Assembly (NCBI GenBank): GCA_937995745.1 | Contig: CALKIU010000093.1 | Span: 1-7,571, forward strand | Direction: 5' to 3' | DNA length: 7,571 nucleotides | Source: an uncultured Bacillaceae bacterium | GTDB taxonomy: Bacteria; Bacillota; Bacilli; Bacillales; Cytobacillaceae | Shown: positions 1 to 6,024 of the stretch, piece after piece | Layout of the letters: every line of letters begins with the position of its first letter | Position numbering within the stretch: the stretch's first letter is position 1 | Program-made: the position numbers and the translations under genes | Notes under the pieces: generated by a model | Databases searched by the model: none | What the model was told of the DNA's origin: nothing | Seen by the model: only the letters and a program-made list of their open reading frames with translations

Positions 1-55
1 GTAGAGCATCTGACTTTTAATCAGAGGGTCGCAGGTTCGATTCCTGCATGGCTCA
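1..55 (+). tRNA. tRNA-Lys(UUU), 5' end cut off by window
   Basis: This is the 3' three-quarters of a lysine tRNA. The D-stem 3' strand GAGC is at 4-7. The anticodon stem TCTGA (9-13) pairs with TCAGA (21-25) and encloses the loop CTTTTAA, with anticodon TTT at 16-18. The T-arm is GCAGG (31-35), loop TTCGATT (36-42), CCTGC (43-47). The acceptor 3' strand is ATGGCTC (48-54), followed by discriminator A55. The next bases are TCCA rather than CCA, so the CCA tail appears not to be encoded directly and would be added by tRNA nucleotidyltransferase. The acceptor 5' strand lies outside the window, so that stem cannot be checked. A terminator starts four bases later, so this is the last gene of its transcript. 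Confidence 0.95.
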
Positions 56-58
56 TCC

Positions 59-91
59 AAATCCTTAGGAACTGTTCCTAAGGATTTTTTT
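59..91 (+). terminator. Rho-independent terminator of the tRNA transcript
   Basis: A perfect 11-bp stem pairs 61-71 with 75-85 around the loop CTG. It can extend by A59 and A60 pairing with T87 and T86, and a run of seven T residues follows (85-91). It begins four bases after the tRNA discriminator base and separates the tRNA transcript from sigW. Confidence 0.93.
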
Positions 92-425
92 ATTGGATTT
101 TATTCTGCATGTTGGGGACTTTGAGAATTTTGCGGCCTTTTGGCGAAATGCCCGGATGCGGGCCCCGTTTATTTTGCGCGGAGGCCGCCGCTTGGGTGCG
201 GTCGTTTTTTTCTGGCTCTATACTAAATGTTGGGGTCTGAGACAATTTTGGACAAAAAGCCCCCGTTTCTTTCAATTTCTTTTGGCTTTGATACGATAGG
301 TTTAGGTATTGCGGCAATTTGCAACAAAAAAGGCCTATTCTAAATGTTGGGATTTGAAATTATCTGACAAAAACGGCCTTCTATTTGTTAAGATGATATT
401 GATCATAATATGACGGAGAATAAAA
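92..425. other. Gene-free stretch upstream of sigW
   Basis: I see no convincing gene here. Reading frames on either strand of 60-75 codons run through the repeat copies, lack a good Shine-Dalgarno sequence and have odd composition. The stretch consists mainly of decayed copies of one repeat, followed by an AT-rich tract (about 385-425) with a small imperfect palindrome, ATATT(396-400)/AATAT(407-411). A weak second promoter such as TTGTTA at 385-390 is possible but has no good -10 partner. Confidence 0.6.
101..376 (+). repeat. Degenerate repeat recurring every ~117-118 nt
   Basis: Three recognisable copies begin at 101, 219 and 336. Each opens with TAT(T/A)CT, then ATGTTGGG (109-116, 227-234, 344-351), and continues into a diverged GAGA/AATTTTG-like stretch. 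The copies at 219 and 336 then share GACAAAAA and are both preceded by a GGC(T)C motif. Starts are 118 and 117 nt apart. A more decayed relative sits near 290-330 (GGT..ATTGCGGCAATTTG, then ACAAAA). CCCCGTTT follows copies one (163-170) and two (261-268). No open gene explains the pattern. The element type is unknown to me. Confidence 0.55.
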
Positions 426-452
426 TGAAACCTTTCTAGCAATCGATTCGTA
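426..452 (+). promoter_or_regulatory. SigW-type ECF promoter for sigW-rsiW
   Basis: TGAAAC at 426-431, followed by CTTT, and CGTA at 449-452 are separated by 17 nt. This matches the B. subtilis SigW promoter consensus (TGAAAC, about 16-17 nt, CGTA). Its place just upstream of sigW indicates positive autoregulation, as in B. subtilis. Transcription should start near 459-461, giving a leader of roughly 27 nt before the sigW ATG. Confidence 0.9.
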
Positions 453-460
453 GATCGATT
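441..460. promoter_or_regulatory. Inverted repeat around the sigW -10 element
   Basis: AATCGAT (441-447) and ATCGATT (454-460) form a perfect 7-bp inverted repeat with a 6-nt centre, TCGTAG, that contains the CGTA -10 element. The location would suit an operator that blocks or modulates promoter opening. It could also be chance. No regulator is identified. Confidence 0.4.
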
Positions 461-486
461 AGCCGCAGCAGAGCGGAGGTTAAGGA

Positions 487-1050
487 ATGGACGAATTGGT
501 CAGATTTAGAATCAAGGAAGTATTAAAAGGAGATCAAAATGCTTACGGAGAAATTGTTGAGCTGTACAAGGACAAAGTTTATCAACTTTGTTACCGCATG
601 CTCGGCAATCGCCATGAAGCAGAGGATATGGCACAGGAAGCCTTTATTCGCGCTTATATCAATATATCGAGATTTAACACGGACCTTAAATTTTCCACTT
701 GGTTGTACCGGATAGCCACCAATTTGTGCATCGACCGGTTGCGGAAAAAGAAGCCGGATTATTATCTGGATGCGGAGGTAACCGGTACGGATGGTTTGAC
801 GATGTATTCCCAAGTTGCTACTGACACCGATCTGCCGGAGGACAATTTGGTCAGTATGGAACTGGCGGAAACGATTGAGCGGGCAATATTGAGATTACCC
901 GAAAAGTATCGTACGGTCATTGTCTTGAAGTATATTGAGGAATTGTCATTAAAAGAAATCAGTGAAATTCTCGATATACCGGTCGGCACGGTCAAAACCA
1001 GAATCCATCGGGGCAGAGAAGCGCTGAGACAGCAACTGAGCAATGTGTAA
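487..1050 (+). CDS. sigW: ECF RNA polymerase sigma factor SigW
   Basis: SigW directs RNA polymerase to promoters of genes that protect against cell-envelope stress, membrane-active antimicrobials and bacteriocins. The 187-residue protein has the usual length of B. subtilis SigW and resembles it along its whole length. Region 2 covers about residues 22-90, including YQLCYRMLGN, HEAEDMAQEAFIRAY and FSTWLYRIATNL, followed by the basic DRLRKKKPDYYLDAEV. Region 4 covers about 127-182, with LPEKYRTVIVLKYIEELSL and a helix-turn-helix ending PVGTVKTRIHRGREALR. The ATG has a strong GGAGG (475-479) seven bases upstream. A SigW-type promoter lies just ahead, implying autoregulation. The partner anti-sigma gene follows after 16 nt in the same transcript. 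I see no truncation or missing motif. Confidence 0.97.
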   Translation: MDELVRFRIKEVLKGDQNAYGEIVELYKDKVYQLCYRMLGNRHEAEDMAQEAFIRAYINISRFNTDLKFSTWLYRIATNLCIDRLRKKKPDYYLDAEVTGTDGLTMYSQVATDTDLPEDNLVSMELAETIERAILRLPEKYRTVIVLKYIEELSLKEISEILDIPVGTVKTRIHRGREALRQQLSNV

Positions 1051-1053
1051 TGA

Positions 1054-1069
1054 GAGGTGAAAATCTTTG
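1054..1069 (+). promoter_or_regulatory. RBS and TTG start of rsiW
   Basis: GAGGTGA (1054-1060) lies six bases upstream of TTG at 1067-1069. The TTG start keeps the N-terminal residues ICPDKY, and the cysteine there (C3) is a zinc ligand in this family. No ATG or GTG in this frame lies closer to the ribosome binding site, and the next ATG (residue 11) would remove that cysteine. Confidence 0.8.
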
Positions 1070-1708
1070 ATTTGTCCTGATAAGTATATTCCGTACATGC
1101 ATGAATATTTGGACGGGGAAATCTCAATAGAGCAGGAAAAGCAGCTGAAAGAGCATTTAAAACAGTGCCCGGAGTGTCAAAATCATTTTCGTCAGTTGGA
1201 AAAAACAGCTGCCCTTCTGCAAAGCGCCGGACATATTAAAGCTCCGGAAGGTTTTACGGAAAAGGTATTGGCCAGTTTGCCGAAAGAAAGAAGAAAAGCC
1301 GGCATTCAAAGATGGCTGCGAAACCACCCTTTGCTGACAGCGGCGTCTCTTTTTCTCGTTCTTATGATGGGAAGTATGTTCGGTTCTTGGAAAATCGAGG
1401 ATGATTTTTCCGTCACCAATCAGGCCAATCTGATTGTGGAAAACGATACCGTTATTGTCCCTGAAGGAGAAGTGGTGGAAGGCGACATTGTTGTCCGCAA
1501 CGGCAATATCCGCATAGAAGGGACAGTGGACGGCAACGTGACGATTGTGAACGGAAATAAATATTTGGCATCGGCGGGAGAGGTCACCGGCGAGATCGAG
1601 GAAATCGATGCGATGTTTGAATGGATTTGGTATCGCATGAAGAAGTTTGCCGCGGAAATGGGCGCATTTTTAACCGGTTCTGAGGGGGAAGGGCAATCGC
1701 GGGAATAG
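1067..1708 (+). CDS. rsiW: Anti-sigma-W factor RsiW
   Basis: RsiW is a single-pass membrane protein that holds SigW inactive until envelope stress triggers its proteolysis: PrsW outside the membrane, RasP within it, then ClpXP in the cytosol. The 213 residues (about 208 in B. subtilis) begin with a zinc-binding anti-sigma domain whose ligands are visible as C3, H30, C34 and C37 (HxxxCxxC). A membrane segment spans about residues 88-107, after the basic stretch KERRKAG and RWLRNHP. The outer domain has the repetitive VPEGEVVEGDIVVRNG pattern and ends with a strand followed by LASAGEVTGEIEEI. The Ala-Ser pair within LASAG falls at residues 168-169, which matches the PrsW cleavage site I recall for B. 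subtilis RsiW. The tail GSEGEGQSRE is family-variable. The gene is co-transcribed with sigW. Confidence 0.95.
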   Translation: MICPDKYIPYMHEYLDGEISIEQEKQLKEHLKQCPECQNHFRQLEKTAALLQSAGHIKAPEGFTEKVLASLPKERRKAGIQRWLRNHPLLTAASLFLVLMMGSMFGSWKIEDDFSVTNQANLIVENDTVIVPEGEVVEGDIVVRNGNIRIEGTVDGNVTIVNGNKYLASAGEVTGEIEEIDAMFEWIWYRMKKFAAEMGAFLTGSEGEGQSRE

Positions 1709-1784
1709 GCTGTTTCAGCGCGGGATGAACTGTTTTTCTTCCAGGAGCGTACCCAATAACGGGAGGATGTGGTTTTTTCCGGGA

Positions 1785-1843
1785 CGGGCCGTTTTTTGCC
1801 GAAGCCATTCACCTCTGACGATTCCGGCCCGGTTGTATTTTTT
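1785..1843 (+). terminator. Possible weak terminator after rsiW
   Basis: CGGGCCG (1785-1791) and CGGCCCG (1825-1831) are perfect 7-bp inverted arms. They are followed by a short spacer and six T residues at 1838-1843. The 33-nt loop is long and the T run starts seven bases after the stem, so this is not a classic terminator. It is the best candidate for ending the sigW-rsiW transcript. Confidence 0.28.
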
Positions 1844-1885
1844 CGTCTATCTTGCATCGGATGTGGGTTAAAAAGAGGGTGAAGA

Positions 1886-1984
1886 ATGCTCCGTTTATCG
1901 GTTTGGCCATCCAAAAACAGAGAAAGTTCCGTCATTGTCCGCAAACAGCATAAACCGGAAGGCAGACAGAAAAAACTCGGATAG
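1886..1984 (+). CDS. Candidate 32-aa basic small protein (doubtful)
   Basis: I do not recognise this frame. It starts with ATG at 1886, preceded by GAGGGTGA (1875-1882) with the G-rich core six bases upstream, a plausible ribosome binding site. It encodes 32 residues and stops at TAG (1982-1984). The product is strongly basic, rich in K and R, especially in its second half (VRKQHKPEGRQKKLG). It has no signal peptide or membrane segment. No clear promoter precedes it, and the cdaA promoter starts only after it, so it would depend on readthrough from rsiW. It could well be a chance frame. Confidence 0.18.
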   Translation: MLRLSVWPSKNRESSVIVRKQHKPEGRQKKLG

Positions 1985-1998
1985 TGCAGAATTCGGGA

Positions 1999-2026
1999 TT
2001 TGTGTTTCGCCATTTTGTGATATACT
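1999..2026 (+). promoter_or_regulatory. Extended -10 promoter of the cdaA operon
   Basis: TGATATACT at 2018-2026 is a strong SigA-type extended -10 (TGnTATACT; -10 hexamer at 2021-2026). The -35 region is weak: TTTGTG at 1999-2004 with a 16-nt spacer is the best fit. Transcription would begin near 2033, giving a leader of about 55 nt. This would give cdaA-cdaR-glmM expression independent of SigW. Confidence 0.65.
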
Positions 2027-2089
2027 AATATGGTTAATGGTGTTGATAAGCGGGTCTAAGCTCTCAAATTAATTGTTGGAGGAAACACA

Positions 2090-2917
2090 ATGTCGATTGG
2101 AGATTTCAGTCTGTTGGAGCTAATAACCAATACAGTGGATATTTTGCTGGTCTGGTTTGTTCTCTATAAACTGATCATGGTCATCAAAGGGACAAAGGCC
2201 GTACAGTTGTTAAAAGGCATACTCGTTGTGGCCATTGTCACTTGGCTGAGTGATGTGCTGAATTTGCGGACGTTAAACTGGATGATGGAACAAGTCCTGC
2301 TGTATTGGGGTATCATTGTGCTTGTCATTATCTTCCAGCCTGAGCTGAGAAGGGCTCTGGAACAATTGGGAAGAGGACGTTTTTTTTCCAGAAGTGCGGT
2401 TTCTGAAGAAGAAGAACGGGAAAAAATGGTCGAAGCGATCGTCAAAGCATCGGGATATATGGCAAAAAGACGCATTGGCGCTTTGATTTCCATCGAGCGG
2501 GAAACAGGGATGAACGATTATGTGGAAACCGGGGTTCCTCTTAATGCAAAGGTGACATCAGAACTGCTTATCAATATTTTCATACCGAACACACCGCTCC
2601 ATGACGGAGCCGTAATTATACAAAAGAACCGCATTGCCGCGGCGGCCTGCTATTTGCCGTTGTCGGAAAGTCCCTTTATCTCAAAAGAACTGGGCACAAG
2701 GCACCGGGCGGCATTGGGGATTAGTGAAGTCACTGACAGTTTGACTGTCGTCATTTCTGAAGAAACGGGTTCCATTTCATTGACAAAGAACGGAGAATTG
2801 CACAGGGATCTGGATTTGGAAGAATTCAAGGAGATGCTGAAAAAAGAACTTCTCGTTGCCAAAACAAGCCAAACTTCTTTGCCCCGCTGGAATTGGAGGG
2901 GAAGACAAAATGGGTAA
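2090..2917 (+). CDS. cdaA: Membrane diadenylate cyclase CdaA
   Basis: CdaA condenses two ATP into the second messenger c-di-AMP, which controls potassium and osmolyte homeostasis and affects cell-wall integrity. The protein has 275 residues (about 273 in B. subtilis). Three N-terminal membrane segments lie at about 10-31, 38-57 and 67-84, followed by a short charged linker with SEEEEREK at 105-112. The cyclase (DisA_N/DAC) domain follows, with the catalytic motif DGA at 172-174 (in PLHDGAVII) and GTRHRAALG at 202-210, whose RHR (204-206) binds ATP phosphates. Both key motifs are intact. The ATG follows GGAGG (2078-2082) by seven bases. The last codons overlap cdaR by 8 nt, suggesting translational coupling. 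In B. subtilis and Listeria this enzyme is modulated by CdaR and GlmM, whose genes follow here. Confidence 0.97.
   Translation: MSIGDFSLLELITNTVDILLVWFVLYKLIMVIKGTKAVQLLKGILVVAIVTWLSDVLNLRTLNWMMEQVLLYWGIIVLVIIFQPELRRALEQLGRGRFFSRSAVSEEEEREKMVEAIVKASGYMAKRRIGALISIERETGMNDYVETGVPLNAKVTSELLINIFIPNTPLHDGAVIIQKNRIAAAACYLPLSESPFISKELGTRHRAALGISEVTDSLTVVISEETGSISLTKNGELHRDLDLEEFKEMLKKELLVAKTSQTSLPRWNWRGRQNG
2895..2912 (+). promoter_or_regulatory. RBS that fixes the cdaR start
   Basis: GGAGGGG (2895-2901) lies eight bases upstream of ATG at 2910. This favours 2910 over an in-frame ATG at 2856, which would add 18 residues lying wholly inside cdaA and has no comparable ribosome binding site. The protein from 2910 begins MGKLDKLFDNPW, the typical start of the family. 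Confidence 0.85.
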
Positions 2918-4139
2918 ATTGGACAAGTTGTTTGATAATCCTTGGTTTATACGTATTATGGCCTTGATTTTGGCGCTTTTGCTTTTTGAAAATGTCATTG
3001 ATCAAAAAATGCCTGAAGAAGAAAATGTTCCGCCGGGGCAAGAGACAGAAGTCATTGAAGAAGTTCCCGTGAAGGTTTATTATGATACGGAAAACCTTGT
3101 CGTTTCGGGAGTGCCAAAAACTGTAACTCTCGAATTAACCGGTCCGAGAAACATCGTCCAGCAGGCGATTACCCAGCAGAAATACGAGGTATATGTGGAT
3201 TTGTCCGATGTCGAATTGGGCACGCAGAAGGTGCCGATTCAAATCCGCAATATTTCTGACAAGATTGACGTGAACATAGATCCTCCGACCGCGATCGTGA
3301 CCGTTCAGGAAAAAATAACAGCGGAGTTCAGCGTAGAAGCCGAATTTAACAGCGGCCTTTTGCCGAAGGGATACACGATTAAACAAAAGCTTGTGGAACC
3401 GAAACGGGTGAAAATTACCGGAGCAAAAGATGTTGTCGAAAGTATTGCGTATGTGAAAGCGACCCTTGATTTAAAGGATGAAATCAAGGAAACGTTGACA
3501 GAACAGGCGGAGGTTCAAGCGTTTGACAAGAATTTAAACAAGCTGGATGTGGCGGTCGAACCTGAAAAGGTAAAAGTGACGCTTGTTGTGGAAGCTAATA
3601 CAAAACAGGTTCCCGTCCGGGTTATTGAAAGGAATTCATTGCCGGACGGCGTAACGCTAGAATCTTTGAGCCTGAATGTTGAAGAAGTGACCATTATCGG
3701 TCCGGATGAGGCCCTGGACAGGACGGAATTTGTGAATGTGGAATTGGATTTGAGCGAAATCAATAAAGATATGGTCCTTACTCTGCCGGTCGTTTTGCCG
3801 GAAGGAGTTGTCGAGTCATCTCCGGACAAAGTTGAGGTGACGATAAAAGTAAGACGGACAGAAAGCAGGACATTGAAAAATCTGCCCATTCAGGTGGAAG
3901 GCCTGTCCGATGAATATATGGTCAGTTTTCTCGACGATTCGGAAGTAGACCTTGTGGTTTATGGCAACAGTGAAAGGGTAAAAAGCCTGAAGGCGTCAGA
4001 TTTCAAAGTATATATCGATGTGGCGGGTTTACATGAAGGTGACCATTCCGTTCCCATCAAAGTAAGAGGTCCAGAACAAATCGAGTGGAAATTAGAAAAA
4101 TCATCCGTGAAAATTCAGCTTACCAAAGAGGAAGCTTAA
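2910..4139 (+). CDS. cdaR: CdaA regulator CdaR (YbbR-domain protein)
   Basis: CdaR is a membrane-anchored extracytoplasmic protein that binds CdaA and modulates c-di-AMP synthesis. From this start it has 409 residues. A short cytoplasmic N-terminus is followed by one membrane segment at about 12-30 and a charged linker (31-49). Four YbbR repeats follow at about 50-134, 138-228, 232-316 and 320-405. Each ends in a strand such as TAIVTVQEK, EKVKVTLVVE, DKVEVTIKVRR or SSVKIQLTKEE, and several carry the Gly turn seen as LTGP, ITGA or IIGP. The B. subtilis protein is longer (about 483 residues); this one stops right after the fourth repeat and lacks a C-terminal tail. The start overlaps the cdaA stop by 8 nt. 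The next gene, glmM, begins 31 nt after the stop. Confidence 0.95.
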   Translation: MGKLDKLFDNPWFIRIMALILALLLFENVIDQKMPEEENVPPGQETEVIEEVPVKVYYDTENLVVSGVPKTVTLELTGPRNIVQQAITQQKYEVYVDLSDVELGTQKVPIQIRNISDKIDVNIDPPTAIVTVQEKITAEFSVEAEFNSGLLPKGYTIKQKLVEPKRVKITGAKDVVESIAYVKATLDLKDEIKETLTEQAEVQAFDKNLNKLDVAVEPEKVKVTLVVEANTKQVPVRVIERNSLPDGVTLESLSLNVEEVTIIGPDEALDRTEFVNVELDLSEINKDMVLTLPVVLPEGVVESSPDKVEVTIKVRRTESRTLKNLPIQVEGLSDEYMVSFLDDSEVDLVVYGNSERVKSLKASDFKVYIDVAGLHEGDHSVPIKVRGPEQIEWKLEKSSVKIQLTKEEA

Positions 4140-4155
4140 CCCGGAAAACTTGGAG

Positions 4156-4173
4156 AAGGAGCGATTGGACATG
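4156..4173 (+). promoter_or_regulatory. RBS that fixes the glmM start
   Basis: AAGGAG (4156-4161) lies nine bases before ATG at 4171. An in-frame TTG at 4150 precedes this Shine-Dalgarno sequence and would add seven residues, so it is unlikely. The 4171 start gives MGKYFGTDGVRG and the usual family length of 448. Confidence 0.88.
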
Positions 4174-5517
4174 GGTAAATATTTTGGTACTGACGGCGTA
4201 CGCGGAATTGCCAACAGTGAATTGACACCGGAACTCGCCTTTAAATTGGGCCGTTTTGGCGGATATATTTTAACGAAGGAACATGAAAAACCGAAAGTAT
4301 TGATCGGGAGAGACACCCGCATTTCCGGCCACATGCTGGAAGGGGCGCTGGTAGCGGGACTTTTATCGATCGGCGCGGAAGTGATGCGTCTCGGAGTGAT
4401 CTCCACACCCGGAGTTGCTTATTTGACGAGGGCTCTCGGAGCGCAGGCCGGAATTATGATTTCCGCTTCCCACAATCCGGTTGAAGACAACGGAATTAAG
4501 TTTTTTGGACCGGACGGCTTTAAGCTCTCCGATGAGCAAGAATTGGAAATAGAAAAATATTTGGACATGGAAAAAGATGAGCTGCCGAGGCCGATCGGCG
4601 ACAAACTCGGCCAAGTCAATGATTATTTTGAAGGCGGACAAAAATATCTGCAATTTTTAAAGCAGACTGTGGATGAAGATTTTTCCGGCATACATATTGC
4701 TTTAGACTGTGCGCACGGAGCCACTTCTTCTTTGGCCACCCATCTGTTTGCCGACCTGGAAGCGGATATTTCGACGATGGGAGCATCGCCGAACGGGTTG
4801 AATATAAATGACGGTGTCGGTTCGACCCATCCTGAGGCACTGGCGCAATTTGTGTTGGAGAAAGAGGCCGATGTCGGGCTTGCTTTTGACGGAGACGGAG
4901 ACCGCTTGATTGCCGTGGACGAAAACGGTAAAATTGTTGACGGCGATCAAATCATGTATATTTGCGCCAAATATATGAATGAAAAAGGATTGTTAAAACA
5001 TAATACGGTTGTTTCCACCGTGATGAGCAATCTCGGCTTCCACAAGGCATTGGAAAAAATAGGAATTAAAAGCAAGGTGACTGCCGTCGGCGACCGTTAT
5101 GTCGTTGAGGAAATGAAGAAAAACGGCTACAATCTCGGCGGCGAACAATCCGGTCATATCGTCTTTCTTGATTTCAACACGACCGGAGACGGCCTTATGA
5201 CCGGAATCCAGCTTGTCAATATCATGAAAGTGACCGGCAAACCTCTGTCCGAACTGGCAAAAGAGGTGGAAAAATATCCGCAAAAACTCGTCAATGTGAA
5301 GGTGCGGGACAAGCATCAAGTGATGGAAAATGAAAAAGTAAAAGAAGTGATCGAACAAATTGAAAAAGAAATGGACGGCAACGGCCGCATCCTTGTCCGT
5401 CCGTCCGGAACCGAACCGCTCGTGAGAATCATGGCGGAAGCGCCCAGCGAAGAACTGTGCGAAGCGTATGTGAACCGCATAGCCGCTGTCGTGAAAGCGG
5501 AAATGGGCGAGGAGTAA
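4171..5517 (+). CDS. glmM: Phosphoglucosamine mutase GlmM
   Basis: GlmM converts glucosamine-6-phosphate to glucosamine-1-phosphate in the cytosol, on the route to UDP-GlcNAc for peptidoglycan and teichoic acids. The 448 residues equal the B. subtilis length and the full alpha-D-phosphohexomutase fold appears present. GTDGVRG lies at 6-12. The catalytic phosphoserine loop is ISASHNP (97-103), with Ser100 the phosphorylated residue. The magnesium loop is DGDGDR (240-245), the sugar-specificity loop GGEQSGH (323-329), and the phosphate-binding loop RPSGTEP (410-416). In B. subtilis and Listeria GlmM also binds CdaA and lowers its activity, which fits its place in this operon. In B. subtilis glmS follows; here no glmS is seen in the next 2 kb. 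All catalytic motifs are intact. Confidence 0.98.
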   Translation: MGKYFGTDGVRGIANSELTPELAFKLGRFGGYILTKEHEKPKVLIGRDTRISGHMLEGALVAGLLSIGAEVMRLGVISTPGVAYLTRALGAQAGIMISASHNPVEDNGIKFFGPDGFKLSDEQELEIEKYLDMEKDELPRPIGDKLGQVNDYFEGGQKYLQFLKQTVDEDFSGIHIALDCAHGATSSLATHLFADLEADISTMGASPNGLNINDGVGSTHPEALAQFVLEKEADVGLAFDGDGDRLIAVDENGKIVDGDQIMYICAKYMNEKGLLKHNTVVSTVMSNLGFHKALEKIGIKSKVTAVGDRYVVEEMKKNGYNLGGEQSGHIVFLDFNTTGDGLMTGIQLVNIMKVTGKPLSELAKEVEKYPQKLVNVKVRDKHQVMENEKVKEVIEQIEKEMDGNGRILVRPSGTEPLVRIMAEAPSEELCEAYVNRIAAVVKAEMGEE

Positions 5518-5523
5518 AAGCCG

Positions 5524-5641
5524 CCGGGCGGTCTTGTCTGGATGGCAAGGCCGCCCCGGTAATCCCATAAGAGCTGACTTCTCAACCCTTATGCGCTACA
5601 AACTATTTATGGTCCGCCCCGGGTTCCCCCTTTTGGGCGCA
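5524..5641 (+). ncRNA. Structured 3' region of the glmM transcript (unclassified)
   Basis: Six bases after the glmM stop, 5524-5536 pairs with 5546-5559 to give a 13-bp hairpin with one G-U pair, one bulged C and a 9-nt loop. It has no T run. Further pairings are CATAAG (5566-5571) with CTTATG (5588-5593), and TGCGC (5592-5596) with GCGCA (5637-5641). The latter two compete for two bases, so they may be alternatives. CGCCC (5615-5619) can also pair with GGGCG (5635-5639). A terminator follows at 5677-5709. This may be a 3' untranslated region, a processed RNA or a conditional structure. I recognise no known riboswitch family. Confidence 0.4.
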
Positions 5642-5676
5642 AAATAAACCAAAACTGGAATGTTCATCAGGCGGTG

Positions 5677-5709
5677 AAAGGAAGGCAGATGTTCCTGCCT
5701 TCCTTTTTT
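5677..5709 (+). terminator. Rho-independent terminator of the cdaA-cdaR-glmM operon
   Basis: A perfect 12-bp stem pairs 5677-5688 (AAAGGAAGGCAG) with 5695-5706, around a 6-nt loop. T residues run from 5704 to 5709. Its position 160 nt after glmM indicates that the operon ends here and does not continue into a glmS gene. Confidence 0.92.
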
Positions 5710-5817
5710 AATATAGATTTTTCCTGCTGTCTATACAGGAGGACGGCTTGCGGATCGTTTTTCCAACTGCCATCCAATAAAAGGCTCGGGCTTGTTTCCT
5801 TTACTCTCTCTCTCATG

Positions 5818-5842
5818 TCACAGGCAGTGCCTGTGATTTTTT
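5818..5842 (+). terminator. Second terminator-like hairpin without an upstream gene
   Basis: TCACAGGC (5818-5825) pairs perfectly with GCCTGTGA (5829-5836) around the loop AGT, and six T residues follow (5837-5842). Outside it, the CTCTC tract near 5805-5813 can pair with GAGAG near 5848-5853, so a larger interrupted stem is possible. It may be a backup terminator for the glmM operon or the end of an unseen small transcript. Confidence 0.7.
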
Positions 5843-5896
5843 ATGAAGAGAGGAAGGAAAGAGCATGAGAAAAAACCGCGGGAAAAAGAAAAGGAC

Positions 5897-5923
5897 GGGA
5901 CACGGGGACAGGTCCCGTGTCCC
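5897..5923. repeat. REP-like palindrome, copy 1
   Basis: GGGACACGGG (5897-5906) and CCCGTGTCCC (5914-5923) are perfect 10-bp inverted arms around the loop GACAGGT. The pattern GGGACAnGGGGACAGG with a CCGTGTCCC end resembles short palindromes scattered through many bacterial genomes and often linked to Y1/IS200-like REP-associated transposases. A second copy in the same orientation lies at 7508-7534. No transposase gene is present in the window. Confidence 0.8.
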
Positions 5924-6024
5924 AGTCCCATTAAATGAGAGATTTAGGATATGGAAACTGAGGGACTGCCCCGTGGAACGCCGTGGTGAGAGTAATATTG
6001 CGGAAAACCAATTGGCAAAGGTTT

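Larger units (their letters stand above)
1709..2017. other. Gene-free spacer between rsiW and cdaA
   Basis: No convincing gene is visible. A long minus-strand frame (about 1420-2013) overlaps rsiW and looks like a shadow, with serine- and proline-rich sequence and no family resemblance. The spacer contains T-rich tracts near 1772-1778 and 1792-1797, a GC-rich inverted repeat that may serve as a terminator, and one short frame with a reasonable ribosome binding site, listed separately. Confidence 0.6.

Noticed and set aside
93..299. 68-codon plus-strand frame after the tRNA
   Set aside because: It has no Shine-Dalgarno sequence and its aromatic- and arginine-rich product simply translates the decayed repeat copies.
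1420..2013. 197-codon minus-strand frame across rsiW and the spacer
   Set aside because: Most of it is antisense to rsiW, composition is S/P/T-rich in the manner of shadow frames, and it overlaps the cdaA promoter.
2856..2909. Earlier ATG start for cdaR
   Set aside because: The extra 18 residues lie inside cdaA, have no ribosome binding site and precede the strong GGAGGGG that serves the 2910 start.
4150..4170. Earlier TTG start for glmM
   Set aside because: The Shine-Dalgarno sequence lies downstream of this TTG, and the 4171 start gives the exact usual length of the enzyme.
4993..5568. 191-codon minus-strand frame opposite glmM
   Set aside because: It is antisense to a highly conserved enzyme gene; the F- and H-rich product is typical of the reverse complement of glmM codons.
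5518..5680. glmS ribozyme in the post-glmM region
   Set aside because: The conserved cleavage site and the purine-rich core of the ribozyme are not present, and no glmS gene follows. The GC-rich hairpins alone are not evidence for it.
5674..5868. 64-codon plus-strand frame
   Set aside because: It begins inside the operon terminator and passes through the second terminator-like hairpin, so it is not a plausible gene.
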